Notes: generated by a model not told the origin, from the letters alone. A stretch of DNA of 64,000 nucleotides from Claveliimonas acetigenes (GCF_025567385.1 NZ_JAOQJU010000005.1:102291-166290), one strand, 5' to 3'; counted from the stretch's first letter, positions 26,206-34,950 are shown. Translations and numbers: made by a program.

Positions 26206-27800
26206 ATTTTCTCCTCCCTGCACTGACTCTTATAATCACGGGGACTCACCCCTGTACTCTTTTTGAATACACGGCTGAAATATGCATAATCATCATATCC
26301 CACGACAAACGCAATTTCAGTCAAATTCATATCACTGTTTCTTATATACTCTTTCGCTTTTTCTACTCTCCTGCGCGTAATATAAAGAATGAGGCTCTCA
26401 CCGATTTCCTGCCGGAACATTCTGGAAAAATAAGTACTCGCCACATGATATCGTTCTGCCAGCATTGCCAGTGACATTTCTTCTGAATAATGTTCATCTA
26501 TCCAGCCTGCCGCCTGGTGGACAATCTCCGCCATTGCGTTTGTTGTATGCTCTTCCTTTTCTGGTATCAGATATTCAATCACTTCTTCCAGCATCTCACA
26601 TAGAAGCTGCAAATCCAGAGACTCTGTCGTCTTCTCAATCGTCTCCAGAAAACTTTCCACATCAGCCACCTTCATAAATCCCTGTTTCTGTATCACATAA
26701 TCTAACAATATAGTCAGGACCTGGCGTACAGTCTGCTTTACCTCCAGATAACTCCAACCGTTCTTCTGACACTTTATAAGGCCTGTCCATTTAAATACAA
26801 TCTTTTTAATTAATTCGACGTCGCCTGTTCTTAAAGCATTTTTCAGATGTTTCTCATAATCCGGCTTAAAATGAGCAACAACCTTTTCCTTCTCTCCACC
26901 TGTTCTATCAGAAATGAGCACTTCATCTTTCAGACAATATTTACGCGTCATCAAAATCCCGATTGCTTCAACATATGCCATATGAATACTTTCCATAGAA
27001 TACGATTGGGCGCTGATACATATGGTAATGCAGGATTTTATAAATGTTGAAAATCTAAACCTTATTTTCTCCGCCGTCTTTATCAAATCCCGCTTGCTTT
27101 TATCTGTTACAACAATAAATTCATTCAACCTGTAAATATTATTAAATACAATCAGATTTTCATTGTTAAATGCTGCTTTGATTTCTTTCTTTATATTATA
27201 TGAAATCAAATTCCTGTCATGCCCACTTGCCCGGATCGCTTCTTGAAGATTATGTATCTTTATCAGCATCAGACTCATCTCTGCAAATTCCATAAAATTA
27301 TCAGTAGAACGGAATGAATTCTCCGGCACTTCTCTTCGCTGGATCATCTGGCTGAATTCACTGTCTTGTATGACAGACGCCGCCTTTAATAATTCCAGTT
27401 GTTCATTTTCACGCTCACTGATTTTTTCCAATGCTTTCACAACAGCCTTTATTAACTCAATCTTCGTAACCGGTTTTACCAGATAATTAATCGCCCCGGA
27501 CATAAATGTATCTCTGACATAGTCAAAATCATCATAGCCGCTGATTACAAAGGTAACTATATCAGGATATTTTTTCCCGACTTCTGTCAAAAGTTGTACC
27601 CCGTCTAGAAATGGCATATTAATATCTGTAATTAATATATCCGGCCTGTATTCCTCTATGCTCTGTAAAGCATCTTCCCCATTAACCGCCGGCTCTAAAA
27701 ACTCCAGTCCATATTTTTCCCACAAAATCATATTGCGAAGTTTTTCGCGGGTCCAATATTCATCATCTGCAATCAATACTTTATACTTTTTTTCATACAT
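26202..27800 (-). CDS. YesN-type response regulator, long form
   Basis: The 532-residue protein has an N-terminal receiver (residues 1-125; acceptor D59 in ILITDINMPF, Lys in YLVKPV), a middle region of about 280 residues with weak GGDEF-like/DUF helices seen in large YesN proteins, and an AraC-type DNA-binding domain (about 425-530; AYFSRVFKKSTGVSPRDYKSQ). It overlaps the kinase gene by 8 bases and the binding-protein gene by 4. It probably activates carbohydrate genes, with the downstream glycosidase the nearest candidate. Confidence 0.93.
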   Translation of the reverse strand: MYEKKYKVLIADDEYWTREKLRNMILWEKYGLEFLEPAVNGEDALQSIEEYRPDILITDINMPFLDGVQLLTEVGKKYPDIVTFVISGYDDFDYVRDTFMSGAINYLVKPVTKIELIKAVVKALEKISERENEQLELLKAASVIQDSEFSQMIQRREVPENSFRSTDNFMEFAEMSLMLIKIHNLQEAIRASGHDRNLISYNIKKEIKAAFNNENLIVFNNIYRLNEFIVVTDKSKRDLIKTAEKIRFRFSTFIKSCITICISAQSYSMESIHMAYVEAIGILMTRKYCLKDEVLISDRTGGEKEKVVAHFKPDYEKHLKNALRTGDVELIKKIVFKWTGLIKCQKNGWSYLEVKQTVRQVLTILLDYVIQKQGFMKVADVESFLETIEKTTESLDLQLLCEMLEEVIEYLIPEKEEHTTNAMAEIVHQAAGWIDEHYSEEMSLAMLAERYHVASTYFSRMFRQEIGESLILYITRRRVEKAKEYIRNSDMNLTEIAFVVGYDDYAYFSRVFKKSTGVSPRDYKSQCREEKM

Positions 27801-29571
27801 GGTCTCTTTCCTCTGTATTTCTGGGCAAAGTCATATGTACCCGGGTACCTTCTCCTATTTTACTTTCTATATAAATTCCATACTGTTTCCCGTACAGGAT
27901 TTTTAAACGGGCGTTAATATTATGCAGACCAATTGACGTCCCCTGTTCCACAGGACCTATTTCATTCTTTCTTAAACTTGCATTTATTTCTGTCACTTCC
28001 ATTCCCACTCCATTATCAGCCACACATATATGAAGCTTGTCCGCTTTCACTTTTATCTCAATTCGTATTTCCTTATCTCCCCTTTTATTTCTAAGACCAT
28101 GATTAATCGCATTTTCCACCAGAGGCTGCAGGGAAATTCTCGGAATCAAAGCGCGCCGCGACTGTTCATCCACATCAAAAATATAATGAATATTATCATG
28201 CATACGGATACTCATAACCTGTGTATAATTTTTCAAATGCATAATTTCTTTCGCCACTGTTGAAAAAGGCTCTTTCATATTTAAGCTATACCGGAATAGA
28301 TTGGACAATGACTGGCTCAGCATACTGACTTCCGGACAGTTTTTAATCTCTGCTATACTGCTCATTGTATCTAATGTGTTATATAAGAAATGAGGGTTGA
28401 TCTGTGCCTGCAAAGCTTTATACTCCGCCTGGGTCAGAAGCTGCTTTGCCTGGTATTCCTTCTCCTTTAACTCTTCCATCTGATCCAGCATTTCATTAAA
28501 ATTCTTTCCAAGCTCACCTGTTTCATCTTTGTTAGAGATCTCAGCCCGCAGCTGCGTATTGCCATTCTTTATCTTCTGTATCGTTCCCATCAGAATGTCC
28601 AGCGGACGGGTGATGTTTCTTGATATTAAAAGCGTTAATATCGTTGCCATAATAATCATACAGGCTGCAATCAGTATCAGATTCGCTGTCAGATTCCTCT
28701 GATTCTGCTCCAGCAGATTCCTTGGCATCATCGAATAAGCCGTAAGATTATATTTATTCTGTTTTACCTGAAACAGCTCCTGCTTTAAACGATCGGATGC
28801 TGTCACAGTTTCGCCCTTTTCTATCTTTCTGGTTGTTTCATCATAATATTTTTGCTCGCCCTCCGACAGACTTCCAAGAGATAATGCCGGACGGTCTCCT
28901 TCCGGCTGGAGCCACATAAATACAGTGCTGTCTGTACGGTACTTCTCCATGATTGTAGTAATCGTCTTCGTATCAATATCACATACAATATATCCGACCT
29001 TATCGTTCCGGTCGCTATTATAATACAATTTCAGCACAAACCTTAAAATGTCCTTTTCCCGATATGGATTATAATAACTGGATATCAGCATTGCTGAATC
29101 ATCAGATTCAACATAATCCATAACTATACGGGCATTTTCTCCTTCTATATCATCGTAAATATCAATCTGATAATTATGCTTTGGTGTAACAGCTCTTCGG
29201 TATGTACTTACAATCTCATGATCCATGGTATACAAATATAATGCCACAACATTATCACCCGTTTCAAATTCACTCGTACCTATATCATAAGCCTTCCGGT
29301 AAAACTCAGAACGCAGCGTTTCAATTCCGGGATTATCACTTAATCTCTCAATCAGTTCTTCTTCTGTATATACCTCAATCAAGTTACTTTCCATCTTCTT
29401 TGCAAAATCATAAATTTCATTCTGCATATTCTGCAGGGAGTTTTCACTTTCCTCTTTCGCCTGTCCATAAATCAGAGAAGATGATGTCTCCTGAAAAAGC
29501 CATGTCTGCAGCAATAACGCTATAAGCGTACATCCAAGACACATAAATAAGATTTTAAATCTTAACTTCAT
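27793..29571 (-). CDS. YesM-type sensor histidine kinase
   Basis: The 592-residue kinase has two membrane segments (about residues 8-27 and 290-312) around an outside sensor domain, a HAMP linker (ITRPLDILMGTIQKIKNG), the phospho-His motif AQINPHFLYNTLDTMSS, and a HATPase with PLVENAINHGLRNK, VADNGVGM and SIGLHNINARLKILYG. The ATG at 29571 was preferred because GAGGG precedes it; the alternative at 29583 has no ribosome site. It is the first gene of the kinase - regulator - binding protein operon. Confidence 0.93.
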   Translation of the reverse strand: MKLRFKILFMCLGCTLIALLLQTWLFQETSSSLIYGQAKEESENSLQNMQNEIYDFAKKMESNLIEVYTEEELIERLSDNPGIETLRSEFYRKAYDIGTSEFETGDNVVALYLYTMDHEIVSTYRRAVTPKHNYQIDIYDDIEGENARIVMDYVESDDSAMLISSYYNPYREKDILRFVLKLYYNSDRNDKVGYIVCDIDTKTITTIMEKYRTDSTVFMWLQPEGDRPALSLGSLSEGEQKYYDETTRKIEKGETVTASDRLKQELFQVKQNKYNLTAYSMMPRNLLEQNQRNLTANLILIAACMIIMATILTLLISRNITRPLDILMGTIQKIKNGNTQLRAEISNKDETGELGKNFNEMLDQMEELKEKEYQAKQLLTQAEYKALQAQINPHFLYNTLDTMSSIAEIKNCPEVSMLSQSLSNLFRYSLNMKEPFSTVAKEIMHLKNYTQVMSIRMHDNIHYIFDVDEQSRRALIPRISLQPLVENAINHGLRNKRGDKEIRIEIKVKADKLHICVADNGVGMEVTEINASLRKNEIGPVEQGTSIGLHNINARLKILYGKQYGIYIESKIGEGTRVHMTLPRNTEERDHV

Positions 29572-29615
29572 ATTTTCCCTCATAATAATTTTTCAATTTT
29601 TTTAATTATACAATA

Positions 29616-29655
29616 AAAAGAACTGGCCTGAAAGAAATTCAGGTCAGTTCTTGTC
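29616..29655 (-). terminator. Terminator after the flavoprotein gene
   Basis: A 15-bp stem with one G-T pair (29619-29633 with 29638-29652), loop AGAAA, is followed on the minus strand by TTTTTATTG. It separates the flavoprotein unit from the YesM kinase gene. Confidence 0.85.
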
Positions 29656-29739
29656 AAAATCATTATAAAAGTTTTCCTGATACATTTCGTCATATAATTT
29701 AACTATCAACTTCTCTCCTGCTGTCACATTTCTTTTCAT
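29644..29739 (-). CDS. Possible 31-residue coupled small ORF
   Basis: The ATG at 29737-29739 overlaps the flavoprotein stop codon as ATGA. The frame encodes MKRNVTAGEKLIVKLYDEMY followed by 11 more residues and stops inside the terminator stem. It has no ribosome site of its own, so expression would depend on re-initiation. It could be a true small protein, the remnant of a former downstream gene, or chance. Confidence 0.3.
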   Translation of the reverse strand: MKRNVTAGEKLIVKLYDEMYQENFYNDFDKN

Positions 29740-30353
29740 CGGATAAAATCCGTTCTCTCGAAAGGTTCTTTCTTCGGAAGACCGTATTGTTCCTTCCCAA
29801 GTTTAATCGCCCGCATCAGAAACGCCATATTCCTTGCCAGCGTCCGCATCCCCTGCATACCTTCCGCATCCTGAACCGCCTCGCCAATCTCCCTGCCATG
29901 CACACTGTTCCAGTACTGACCGGACGCTACCGGCATGCCGCAGATGGTAAAATACTTATTCATCTCATCAAAGGTCGCTGAGAGCCCGCCTCTTCTTGCC
30001 GCCACTACACTCGCTCCTACCTTCATTGTCTTATCAAATGATGTGCTGAAAAACAACCGATCCAGGAAAGAAATCATCGTACCATTTGCCGATGCATAAT
30101 AAACCGGGCTGCCGATAACAAGCCCGTCACACGCTTCAAACTTCGGCGCAATTTCATTTACACAATCATCAAACACACATCTGCCTTTCTCCGCACAGGC
30201 ACGGCAGCCGATACAGCCGCGGATTGGTTTGTTCCCCACCTGTATTATCTCGCTCTCAATGCCTTCTTCCGCAAAAATCTTCGCCATCTCTTTCAAAGCA
30301 GCATATGTATTTCCCTCTTTATGAGGACTTCCATTAATCATCAATACCTTCAT
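29736..30353 (-). CDS. Flavodoxin-like NAD(P)H-dependent FMN reductase / iron-sulfur flavoprotein family
   Basis: The 205-residue protein opens with the FMN-phosphate loop KVLMINGSPHKEGNTYAAL and contains GCIGCRACAEKGRCVFDD, a Cys cluster (CxxCxxC then C) typical of the iron-sulfur flavoprotein branch. It also has the flavin-contact segments GSPVYYASANGTMISFLDR and AARRGGLSATFDEMNKYF. It probably passes electrons from NAD(P)H to a cytoplasmic acceptor; quinones, azo compounds or ferredoxin-linked partners are possible. A strong AGGAGG precedes the ATG. It stands alone apart from a possible coupled 31-residue ORF. Confidence 0.88.
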   Translation of the reverse strand: MKVLMINGSPHKEGNTYAALKEMAKIFAEEGIESEIIQVGNKPIRGCIGCRACAEKGRCVFDDCVNEIAPKFEACDGLVIGSPVYYASANGTMISFLDRLFFSTSFDKTMKVGASVVAARRGGLSATFDEMNKYFTICGMPVASGQYWNSVHGREIGEAVQDAEGMQGMRTLARNMAFLMRAIKLGKEQYGLPKKEPFERTDFIR

Positions 30354-30384
30354 AATAAACCTCCTGCTAAAAATATTATATTAT

Positions 30385-30602
30385 GATGCCAGGGTCAAAA
30401 GGTCTGAATCCACGTGAGCTTGCTCATAAGTGGGGGAAAGACCTTGGGACCCGCCCCGATATGAGCATAAAAGTGGGATGTACATCCCACGATATGCGAA
30501 TATTGGGTAGGATTGTGAGAGTGCATAGCACGGAACCCTAAAGGACTAGCTACGCGTCGCAATCCGTAGGCATCATAGTTGGGGGCTTTCGACCCCAACA
30601 TC
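30385..30602. repeat. Structured palindromic element of unknown type
   Basis: This roughly 220-base gene-free stretch is rich in nested inverted repeats: TGCTCATA (30421-30428) with TATGAGCA (30460-30467), the perfect palindrome GTGGGATGTACATCCCAC (30473-30490), CTACG (30550-30554) with CGTAG (30565-30569), and GTTGGGG (30578-30584) with CCCCAAC (30593-30599). It is GC-richer than the flanks. A minus-strand frame runs through it but lacks a ribosome site and family features. A dispersed mobile-type repeat or a structured RNA are both possible. Confidence 0.5.
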
Positions 30603-30639
30603 ATTCTACCACACATTAGCTTTAAATGATAAACTCTTT

Positions 30640-30710
30640 TCAATATATCATTGACAAATATATCGTCATCTGATATATTGTAGTCAAGCAATATATCGTC
30701 GAACGATATA
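30640..30710 (+). promoter_or_regulatory. PadR promoter with clustered operator repeats
   Basis: Promoter: -35 TTGACA (30651-30656), 17-bp spacer, -10 TATATT (30674-30679). Overlapping it are the inverted repeats CAATATATCA (30640-30649) with TGATATATTG (30671-30680), AATATATC-N7-GATATATT (30657-30679), and, just downstream, TATATCGT-CGA-ACGATATA (30692-30710). This is the expected pattern for autorepression by the PadR protein encoded next. Confidence 0.75.
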
Positions 30711-30734
30711 TCGTCAAACGACAGGAGGCGCACA

Positions 30735-31064
30735 ATGGATAAAAACACTCCTCTTACCGAAGCCATCTTTTATATCTTACTTGCACTTCGGAAGCCGAAC
30801 CATGGTTACGGAATCATCCAGGAAGTAGAGGCATTGACGGCAGGGCGTGTCGTCCTTGGTCCGGGCACACTCTACGGCGCCATACAGACATTAACCAAAA
30901 AAGGATGGATTCGCATCTACAGCGAGGATAAGACATCCCGGAAGAAAAAAGAATACCTGATTACCCCGGAAGGGCTTCAGGCATTTGAAGAAGAATGCCG
31001 CAGGCTAGAGGAACTGATAGACAACGCAAAGCTTATGGAGGAAATCCCACATGAAGAAATTTAA
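30735..31064 (+). CDS. PadR family transcriptional regulator
   Basis: This 109-residue winged-helix protein has the PadR hallmark start (LTEAIFYILLALRKPNHGYGIIQEVE), the recognition region LGPGTLYGAIQTLTKKGWI, and a C-terminal dimerising helix. An ACAGGAGG site precedes the ATG. It is followed with a 14-base overlap by a DUF2812 gene, a very common pairing. It probably represses its own operon through the ATATATCG-type repeats upstream. Confidence 0.93.
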   Translation: MDKNTPLTEAIFYILLALRKPNHGYGIIQEVEALTAGRVVLGPGTLYGAIQTLTKKGWIRIYSEDKTSRKKKEYLITPEGLQAFEEECRRLEELIDNAKLMEEIPHEEI

Positions 31065-31746
31065 ATTATATTTAAACAAAGACAAAGAGACAAAATGGCT
31101 GAATGAAATGTCTGCAGACGGGTATGCCCTCACAAAGTTTTTCGCAGGCGTCTATACCTTCGAGAAATGTACGCCGGGGCAATATATTTATCAGGTCGAC
31201 TTTACATCCGGGTTCTACAAAGTCAGCGACGATTACCGGGAATTTATGGAGGAAATGAATGCTGAAATCATCACCTTGTGGGGATTCTGGGTCATCCTCC
31301 GGAAGAAAGCCGCCGACGGGCCGTTTGAACTGTATACAGATACAGACTCCCAGATAGAGCATTACAAAAAGATCCTAATAATGCTGAAGATTGTTACAAT
31401 TTTTGAAATTCTGTGTTTCACCTACGAAGCAATGGCCGCCTGCCTGACAACAAGTGTAATTGAAATCGTGCCTCTCGTATGCATGGCAATCCTCGCCCTC
31501 ATGATTATCGGACTGCTCAGGGCCGTCATGCACACGAAGCAAAAAATAAACGAACTTCTGGAACAGAAAGGCGAGCAGCCGAAGCCGATCCGCTCCAGGC
31601 CGGATAAGCTGCTGTTAAGCGGTCTTTTTATCAACATGTGTGCGTTAATTGCCAGAGATTCCGTAAGCGGTTCGATTGTAAATATCGTCCAGATACTCGC
31701 AATTGTCTTAATGCTTGCCGGGCTCTACCGCAGCTGCCGGAGGTAA
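31051..31746 (+). CDS. DUF2812 domain membrane protein
   Basis: The 231-residue protein has an N-terminal DUF2812 domain (about residues 1-105; KETKWLNEMSADGYALTKFF, YIYQVDFTSGFYKVSDDYREFM) followed by three to four membrane segments (about 110-130, 138-158, 185-205, 208-226). Such proteins nearly always accompany PadR regulators and are thought to act in envelope stress or drug response, but no mechanism is proven. The gene overlaps padR. Confidence 0.9.
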   Translation: MKKFKLYLNKDKETKWLNEMSADGYALTKFFAGVYTFEKCTPGQYIYQVDFTSGFYKVSDDYREFMEEMNAEIITLWGFWVILRKKAADGPFELYTDTDSQIEHYKKILIMLKIVTIFEILCFTYEAMAACLTTSVIEIVPLVCMAILALMIIGLLRAVMHTKQKINELLEQKGEQPKPIRSRPDKLLLSGLFINMCALIARDSVSGSIVNIVQILAIVLMLAGLYRSCRR

Positions 31747-31758
31747 AACTTCCGGCAG
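31734..31758. terminator. Hairpin overlapping the DUF2812 stop codon
   Basis: CTGCCGGA (31734-31741) pairs with TCCGGCAG (31751-31758), and the TAA stop lies in the loop. There is no clear T-tract, so it may act as an mRNA end stabiliser more than a classical terminator. Confidence 0.45.
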
Positions 31759-31781
31759 CAGGTCCATAGTACAATACATTT

Positions 31782-32735
31782 CTACCATTCAATACTCCAG
31801 ACAGCATCATAATCGTGCTGAAACAGTACATTTTCCCCCGTATATGCGCTGTCATAATATGTACGGCTGATATCATGATCCTCTTGATAAACTTTCGCTA
31901 TCTCTTCCTCACTATCCCATCCCAGGTTTTCACATTCCTGAACAGCTTTCCCTACCTGGCCGTCTCTCACATACTCTTCGATTGCCCTGCGCTCAATTTC
32001 CTCCGGGGCTTCCTCTGCCGCCTGTCCTCTTTGCCAGAGAATCTTTTTATCCTCTGCGGTCTTTCCGTAATAACTAATCTCTGAACAGCGCTGGACAATC
32101 TTTTCTCCGCTTTCTTCTAACACCCCCTGCCGACTGGTTGCAAATACTACCGACACCTGATTGTATTCTGAAGTATCCCACTCCCAGAGAGTTTTCTGCC
32201 GAAACCCAATCTCCTGTACCGCATTCTCCGTATTTTCCGCAATCTCATCATTCGGCAGAATCCAGTCGCTTACCCACTGGACACCGATTGGCTTCTCTGA
32301 CTTCAGTGTACAATAAATGTCTCCGTTTTTTAACTGGTACAGCTCTGTCACTTCTATTTTATCTGCCGGTATCGTATAGAGCATCCCGGCAATTCCCCCG
32401 CCATTATACAAATAGTGATTGCATATCTCATTCACAGCAACCGTTCCTATCAGAAGCACTGCAACGACTACGCCAAAGATTACTGCATTTTTATAAAAGA
32501 GGTTCTTACTCAGCTTTCGCATAACCTTTGCCGACGCATCTTCCTGTTCTTTCTCTGATGCTTCCTCTTCACCGCCGCTTATCGGCAATTTCTTACCTGT
32601 ATTCTCATAAATCCGCATACATTCTTCGCATCCACGTATATGCTCTTCTATCATCTGCATACTTTCTTCCTGCAGCACGCCATCCTCATACAGTACCAGT
32701 AAATCCTGTACAATTGCACATTCCCTTTTCTTCAT
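31782..32735 (-). CDS. Anti-sigma factor with zinc-finger domain
   Basis: The 317-residue protein has an N-terminal zf-HC2-type anti-sigma domain (residues 1-45; HIRGCEECMRIYE gives the His-x3-Cys-x2-Cys pattern), one membrane segment (about 86-107, AVIFGVVVAVLLIGTVAV), and an outside C-terminal domain of about 200 residues that is not recognised. It directly abuts the sigma factor gene (TAG then ATG) with GGGAGGT upstream. It should hold the ECF sigma at the membrane until an outside signal is sensed. Confidence 0.85.
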   Translation of the reverse strand: MKKRECAIVQDLLVLYEDGVLQEESMQMIEEHIRGCEECMRIYENTGKKLPISGGEEEASEKEQEDASAKVMRKLSKNLFYKNAVIFGVVVAVLLIGTVAVNEICNHYLYNGGGIAGMLYTIPADKIEVTELYQLKNGDIYCTLKSEKPIGVQWVSDWILPNDEIAENTENAVQEIGFRQKTLWEWDTSEYNQVSVVFATSRQGVLEESGEKIVQRCSEISYYGKTAEDKKILWQRGQAAEEAPEEIERRAIEEYVRDGQVGKAVQECENLGWDSEEEIAKVYQEDHDISRTYYDSAYTGENVLFQHDYDAVWSIEW

Positions 32736-33236
32736 CTATGGCACCTCCCTTATCATTTCCTGAATCTTCAATTTCGCCCGATGATAAATTACCCGCGCCC
32801 ATCCCTCACCGCGTCCAAAGATTTCTCCAATCTCTCTGTAAGACAACTCTCCCAGCGTCCGAAGGGTAAAGACCTCTTTATATGGCTCCTCCAGAAAATG
32901 CAGAATCCTATAGATAGACAACGCCTCCTCCCTGCGGATACAAACCAGCTCCGGCCCGTCTTCTTTTTCCACCTCCGAATCGCTCTGCACCTCTGGCTGC
33001 ATGGGTGCATCGGCAAGATGCTTCTGCTTTTTCAACCAGGACAGATACGTATTCTTTCCAATCTGGCAGAGCCATGTTTTAAGCTGACAGTCACCTTTGA
33101 ATCTGTGTATATTTTTCAGCGCTTTGTAAAATGTCTCCTGCGTCAAATCCTCAGCAGTCTGCGGATTACTGCTCAGCGACAGCAGGTAATAATACACATC
33201 ACGGTAGTATCTCTTGTACACCTCCTCAAAACACAA
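32736..33236 (-). CDS. ECF-type RNA polymerase sigma factor
   Basis: The sigma-70 family protein of about 166 residues has region 2 (YKRYYRDVYYYLLSLS, AEDLTQETFYKAL, TWLCQIGKNTYLSWL) and region 4 (YKEVFTLRTLGELSYREIGE, GRGEGWARVIYHRAKLKIQ). The TTG at 33236 is favoured because GAGGAGGTGAG sits 7 bases upstream of it; an in-frame ATG at 33278 has no ribosome site and adds 14 residues that do not look like the family. It pairs with the membrane anti-sigma encoded next. Confidence 0.88.
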   Translation of the reverse strand: MCFEEVYKRYYRDVYYYLLSLSSNPQTAEDLTQETFYKALKNIHRFKGDCQLKTWLCQIGKNTYLSWLKKQKHLADAPMQPEVQSDSEVEKEDGPELVCIRREEALSIYRILHFLEEPYKEVFTLRTLGELSYREIGEIFGRGEGWARVIYHRAKLKIQEMIREVP

Positions 33237-33319
33237 GCATCTCACCTCCTCTTTCCAATTAGACTCCCCAAAACTCATTTCGTTACAGAGAAATTAATAA
33301 TGTCAAGCCCACCGCCACG

Positions 33320-33560
33320 TCACATGTGCGGACAGAAAAAACGAACTGCCACATCGACAGCCCGCTTCTCGTCCAATTCACCGGTACTAAAAATATTTTT
33401 CAAATGTCTGCTAATTCCGGACTTATCTACACCAAAAAGCTCAGACATTGCTTTTTGAAGTAACCCACAAACTTTCATCCTTAATATACGCATTTACTGA
33501 TACATCTCCATCTTCTGAATTGTACAATACCATTTCCATTTGCTTTGAAAAATCATTCAA
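33320..33560 (-). pseudogene. RhuM-type gene, frameshifted N-terminal fragment
   Basis: Starting from a TTG at 33560 (after AGAAGGGGGG) the minus strand encodes MNDFSKQMEMVLYNSEDGDV, then VNAYIKDESLW, and hits a stop. Skipping one base in the GGG after TGG restores a frame reading LLQKAMSELFGVDKSGISRH, then LKNIFSTGELDEKRAV. This is the recognisable start of RhuM (Fic/DOC-associated virulence RhuM) proteins. After that the sequence leaves the family and stops at 33320. So about a quarter of the gene remains and it is broken. A C-terminal RhuM fragment lies at the far end of the same island. Confidence 0.7.
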
Positions 33561-33762
33561 TATCTATCCCCCCTTCTGCAACAACGTCACACATTCAACA
33601 GTATTAACGGTTTCTCACAAAACCTGTTCCACACTTTTTGAGAAAACTCTATATCAACATATTATACGATTACATAGTCTTTCCTTCAATTTACACATCA
33701 ATAATTCATTTTATTTTACAATAATTCCAACAAATAATTCATCCTTAATAATCAAATATTCA

Positions 33763-34863
33763 CTATATTCTCTGTAATACATTTTCAAAAGCTAGTAACA
33801 AGTTTCGTTTTGATAGGTTATACTTTTCACACAAACCATTATCACAATCTTTTATCCATTGATAATCGAGCTCAGGTTCATTATACTGTGGCCATACCAC
33901 ACTATCGTCCTTGTAAATATATAAATCATGGTCATCATGTACCACTATGAAATATATTTCACCACATTCTCCACAAAATGCTGTTACATTAAAAAATGGT
34001 GAATAGCATGAAAATATACTCACTAAATATTCAGACTCTTGCTTAATTTCCAGAATATATTCATTACCGTCAAAATTACAAACACTAAAATTTATATCTA
34101 TTTGATTCTCCTTTTGCATTTCAATATATTTTTTGTCATTGAGAAGTATTTCCATTATCTCTTTAAACTCCCCAATCTTACTGCTAGGGTTTTGAGCTCG
34201 CACCGCACAAACATATTCTTTCGAACTCTCCATAAGCTCATCAAGAAAATCCACAATATTATTATAAACAAAATCATCATCAAAAAGGAATTTTTTACCA
34301 TGTACAGTATCAACAACCAAATCATCACTCTTAAAATAAATATCAATGTCATCCAAATCAATCAACTGTGGATAAAGATAATTATAAATAATATCGAAAG
34401 TGTTTAGCATTTGTATAGTAAGCTCGCCCAAATCATCTGATTCATCTATACCAAAATGTGTAATCTCATTTCTTTTTTGTCCCAGACTATTTAAAACCTG
34501 ATGCACTTTTTTTGATTTATGAAATAAGTTATTATATTTCTCAATAGTTTCGATGTATTTTATCGTTTGAAATTTTCCTTCAGAAATAAGGATATCTTCT
34601 AATTTTAATGAATCTGTGATCTTAGATAAGGCATTTTTTATAGCCCGACTATTAGGCTCTTTATAAATAGATACCGGGTCATCAGATATTAAAATAGTTT
34701 TTAGCATAAGTTCAACTGCGTTTTCAAGAAAAACAATACATATTTTTTTTGCTTCGTCTATCTCGCTCATCTTATATTCTTCTTCGTGATAATAAAATTT
34801 TTTAAAATTGTCAATCGCAATGCTAAGTGAGCTTATTGCATTTTGAGCCAATGTATATTTCAT
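33763..34863 (-). CDS. Uncharacterised AT-rich protein with a HEPN-like RX4H motif
   Basis: The 366-residue protein is mostly helical in its first 180 residues and contains R131-N-E-I-T-H136 within GQKRNEITHFG. This is the R-x4-6-H signature of HEPN domains (RNases and nucleotidyl-transferring partners in defence and toxin systems). The conserved helix FLENAVELMLKTILI before it also suits a HEPN four-helix bundle. The second half (from about residue 185) is acidic and shows no recognised domain. A GAGGG site precedes the ATG. The gene is much AT-richer than the chromosome average and lies in a decayed island with KilA-N and nuclease remnants, which suggests transfer. A defence role is inference. 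Confidence 0.5.
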   Translation of the reverse strand: MKYTLAQNAISSLSIAIDNFKKFYYHEEEYKMSEIDEAKKICIVFLENAVELMLKTILISDDPVSIYKEPNSRAIKNALSKITDSLKLEDILISEGKFQTIKYIETIEKYNNLFHKSKKVHQVLNSLGQKRNEITHFGIDESDDLGELTIQMLNTFDIIYNYLYPQLIDLDDIDIYFKSDDLVVDTVHGKKFLFDDDFVYNNIVDFLDELMESSKEYVCAVRAQNPSSKIGEFKEIMEILLNDKKYIEMQKENQIDINFSVCNFDGNEYILEIKQESEYLVSIFSCYSPFFNVTAFCGECGEIYFIVVHDDHDLYIYKDDSVVWPQYNEPELDYQWIKDCDNGLCEKYNLSKRNLLLAFENVLQRI

Positions 34864-34950
34864 GTATAACCCTCTTTATGATTTCTGGTAACTGATTAAA
34901 AAAATCTTAATGCTCTCTTGGTTGATTTCTATAAAGTCAAGCCTTCCCAT

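Noticed and set aside
30395..30766. A 123-codon minus-strand frame through the palindromic element
   Set aside because: Its start lies within padR, it has no ribosome site, and the sequence is better explained by inverted repeats; I kept the region as a structured element.
33448..33777. A 109-codon plus-strand frame in the island
   Set aside because: It is low-complexity, without a ribosome site, and opposite to the RhuM fragment and the HEPN-like gene.
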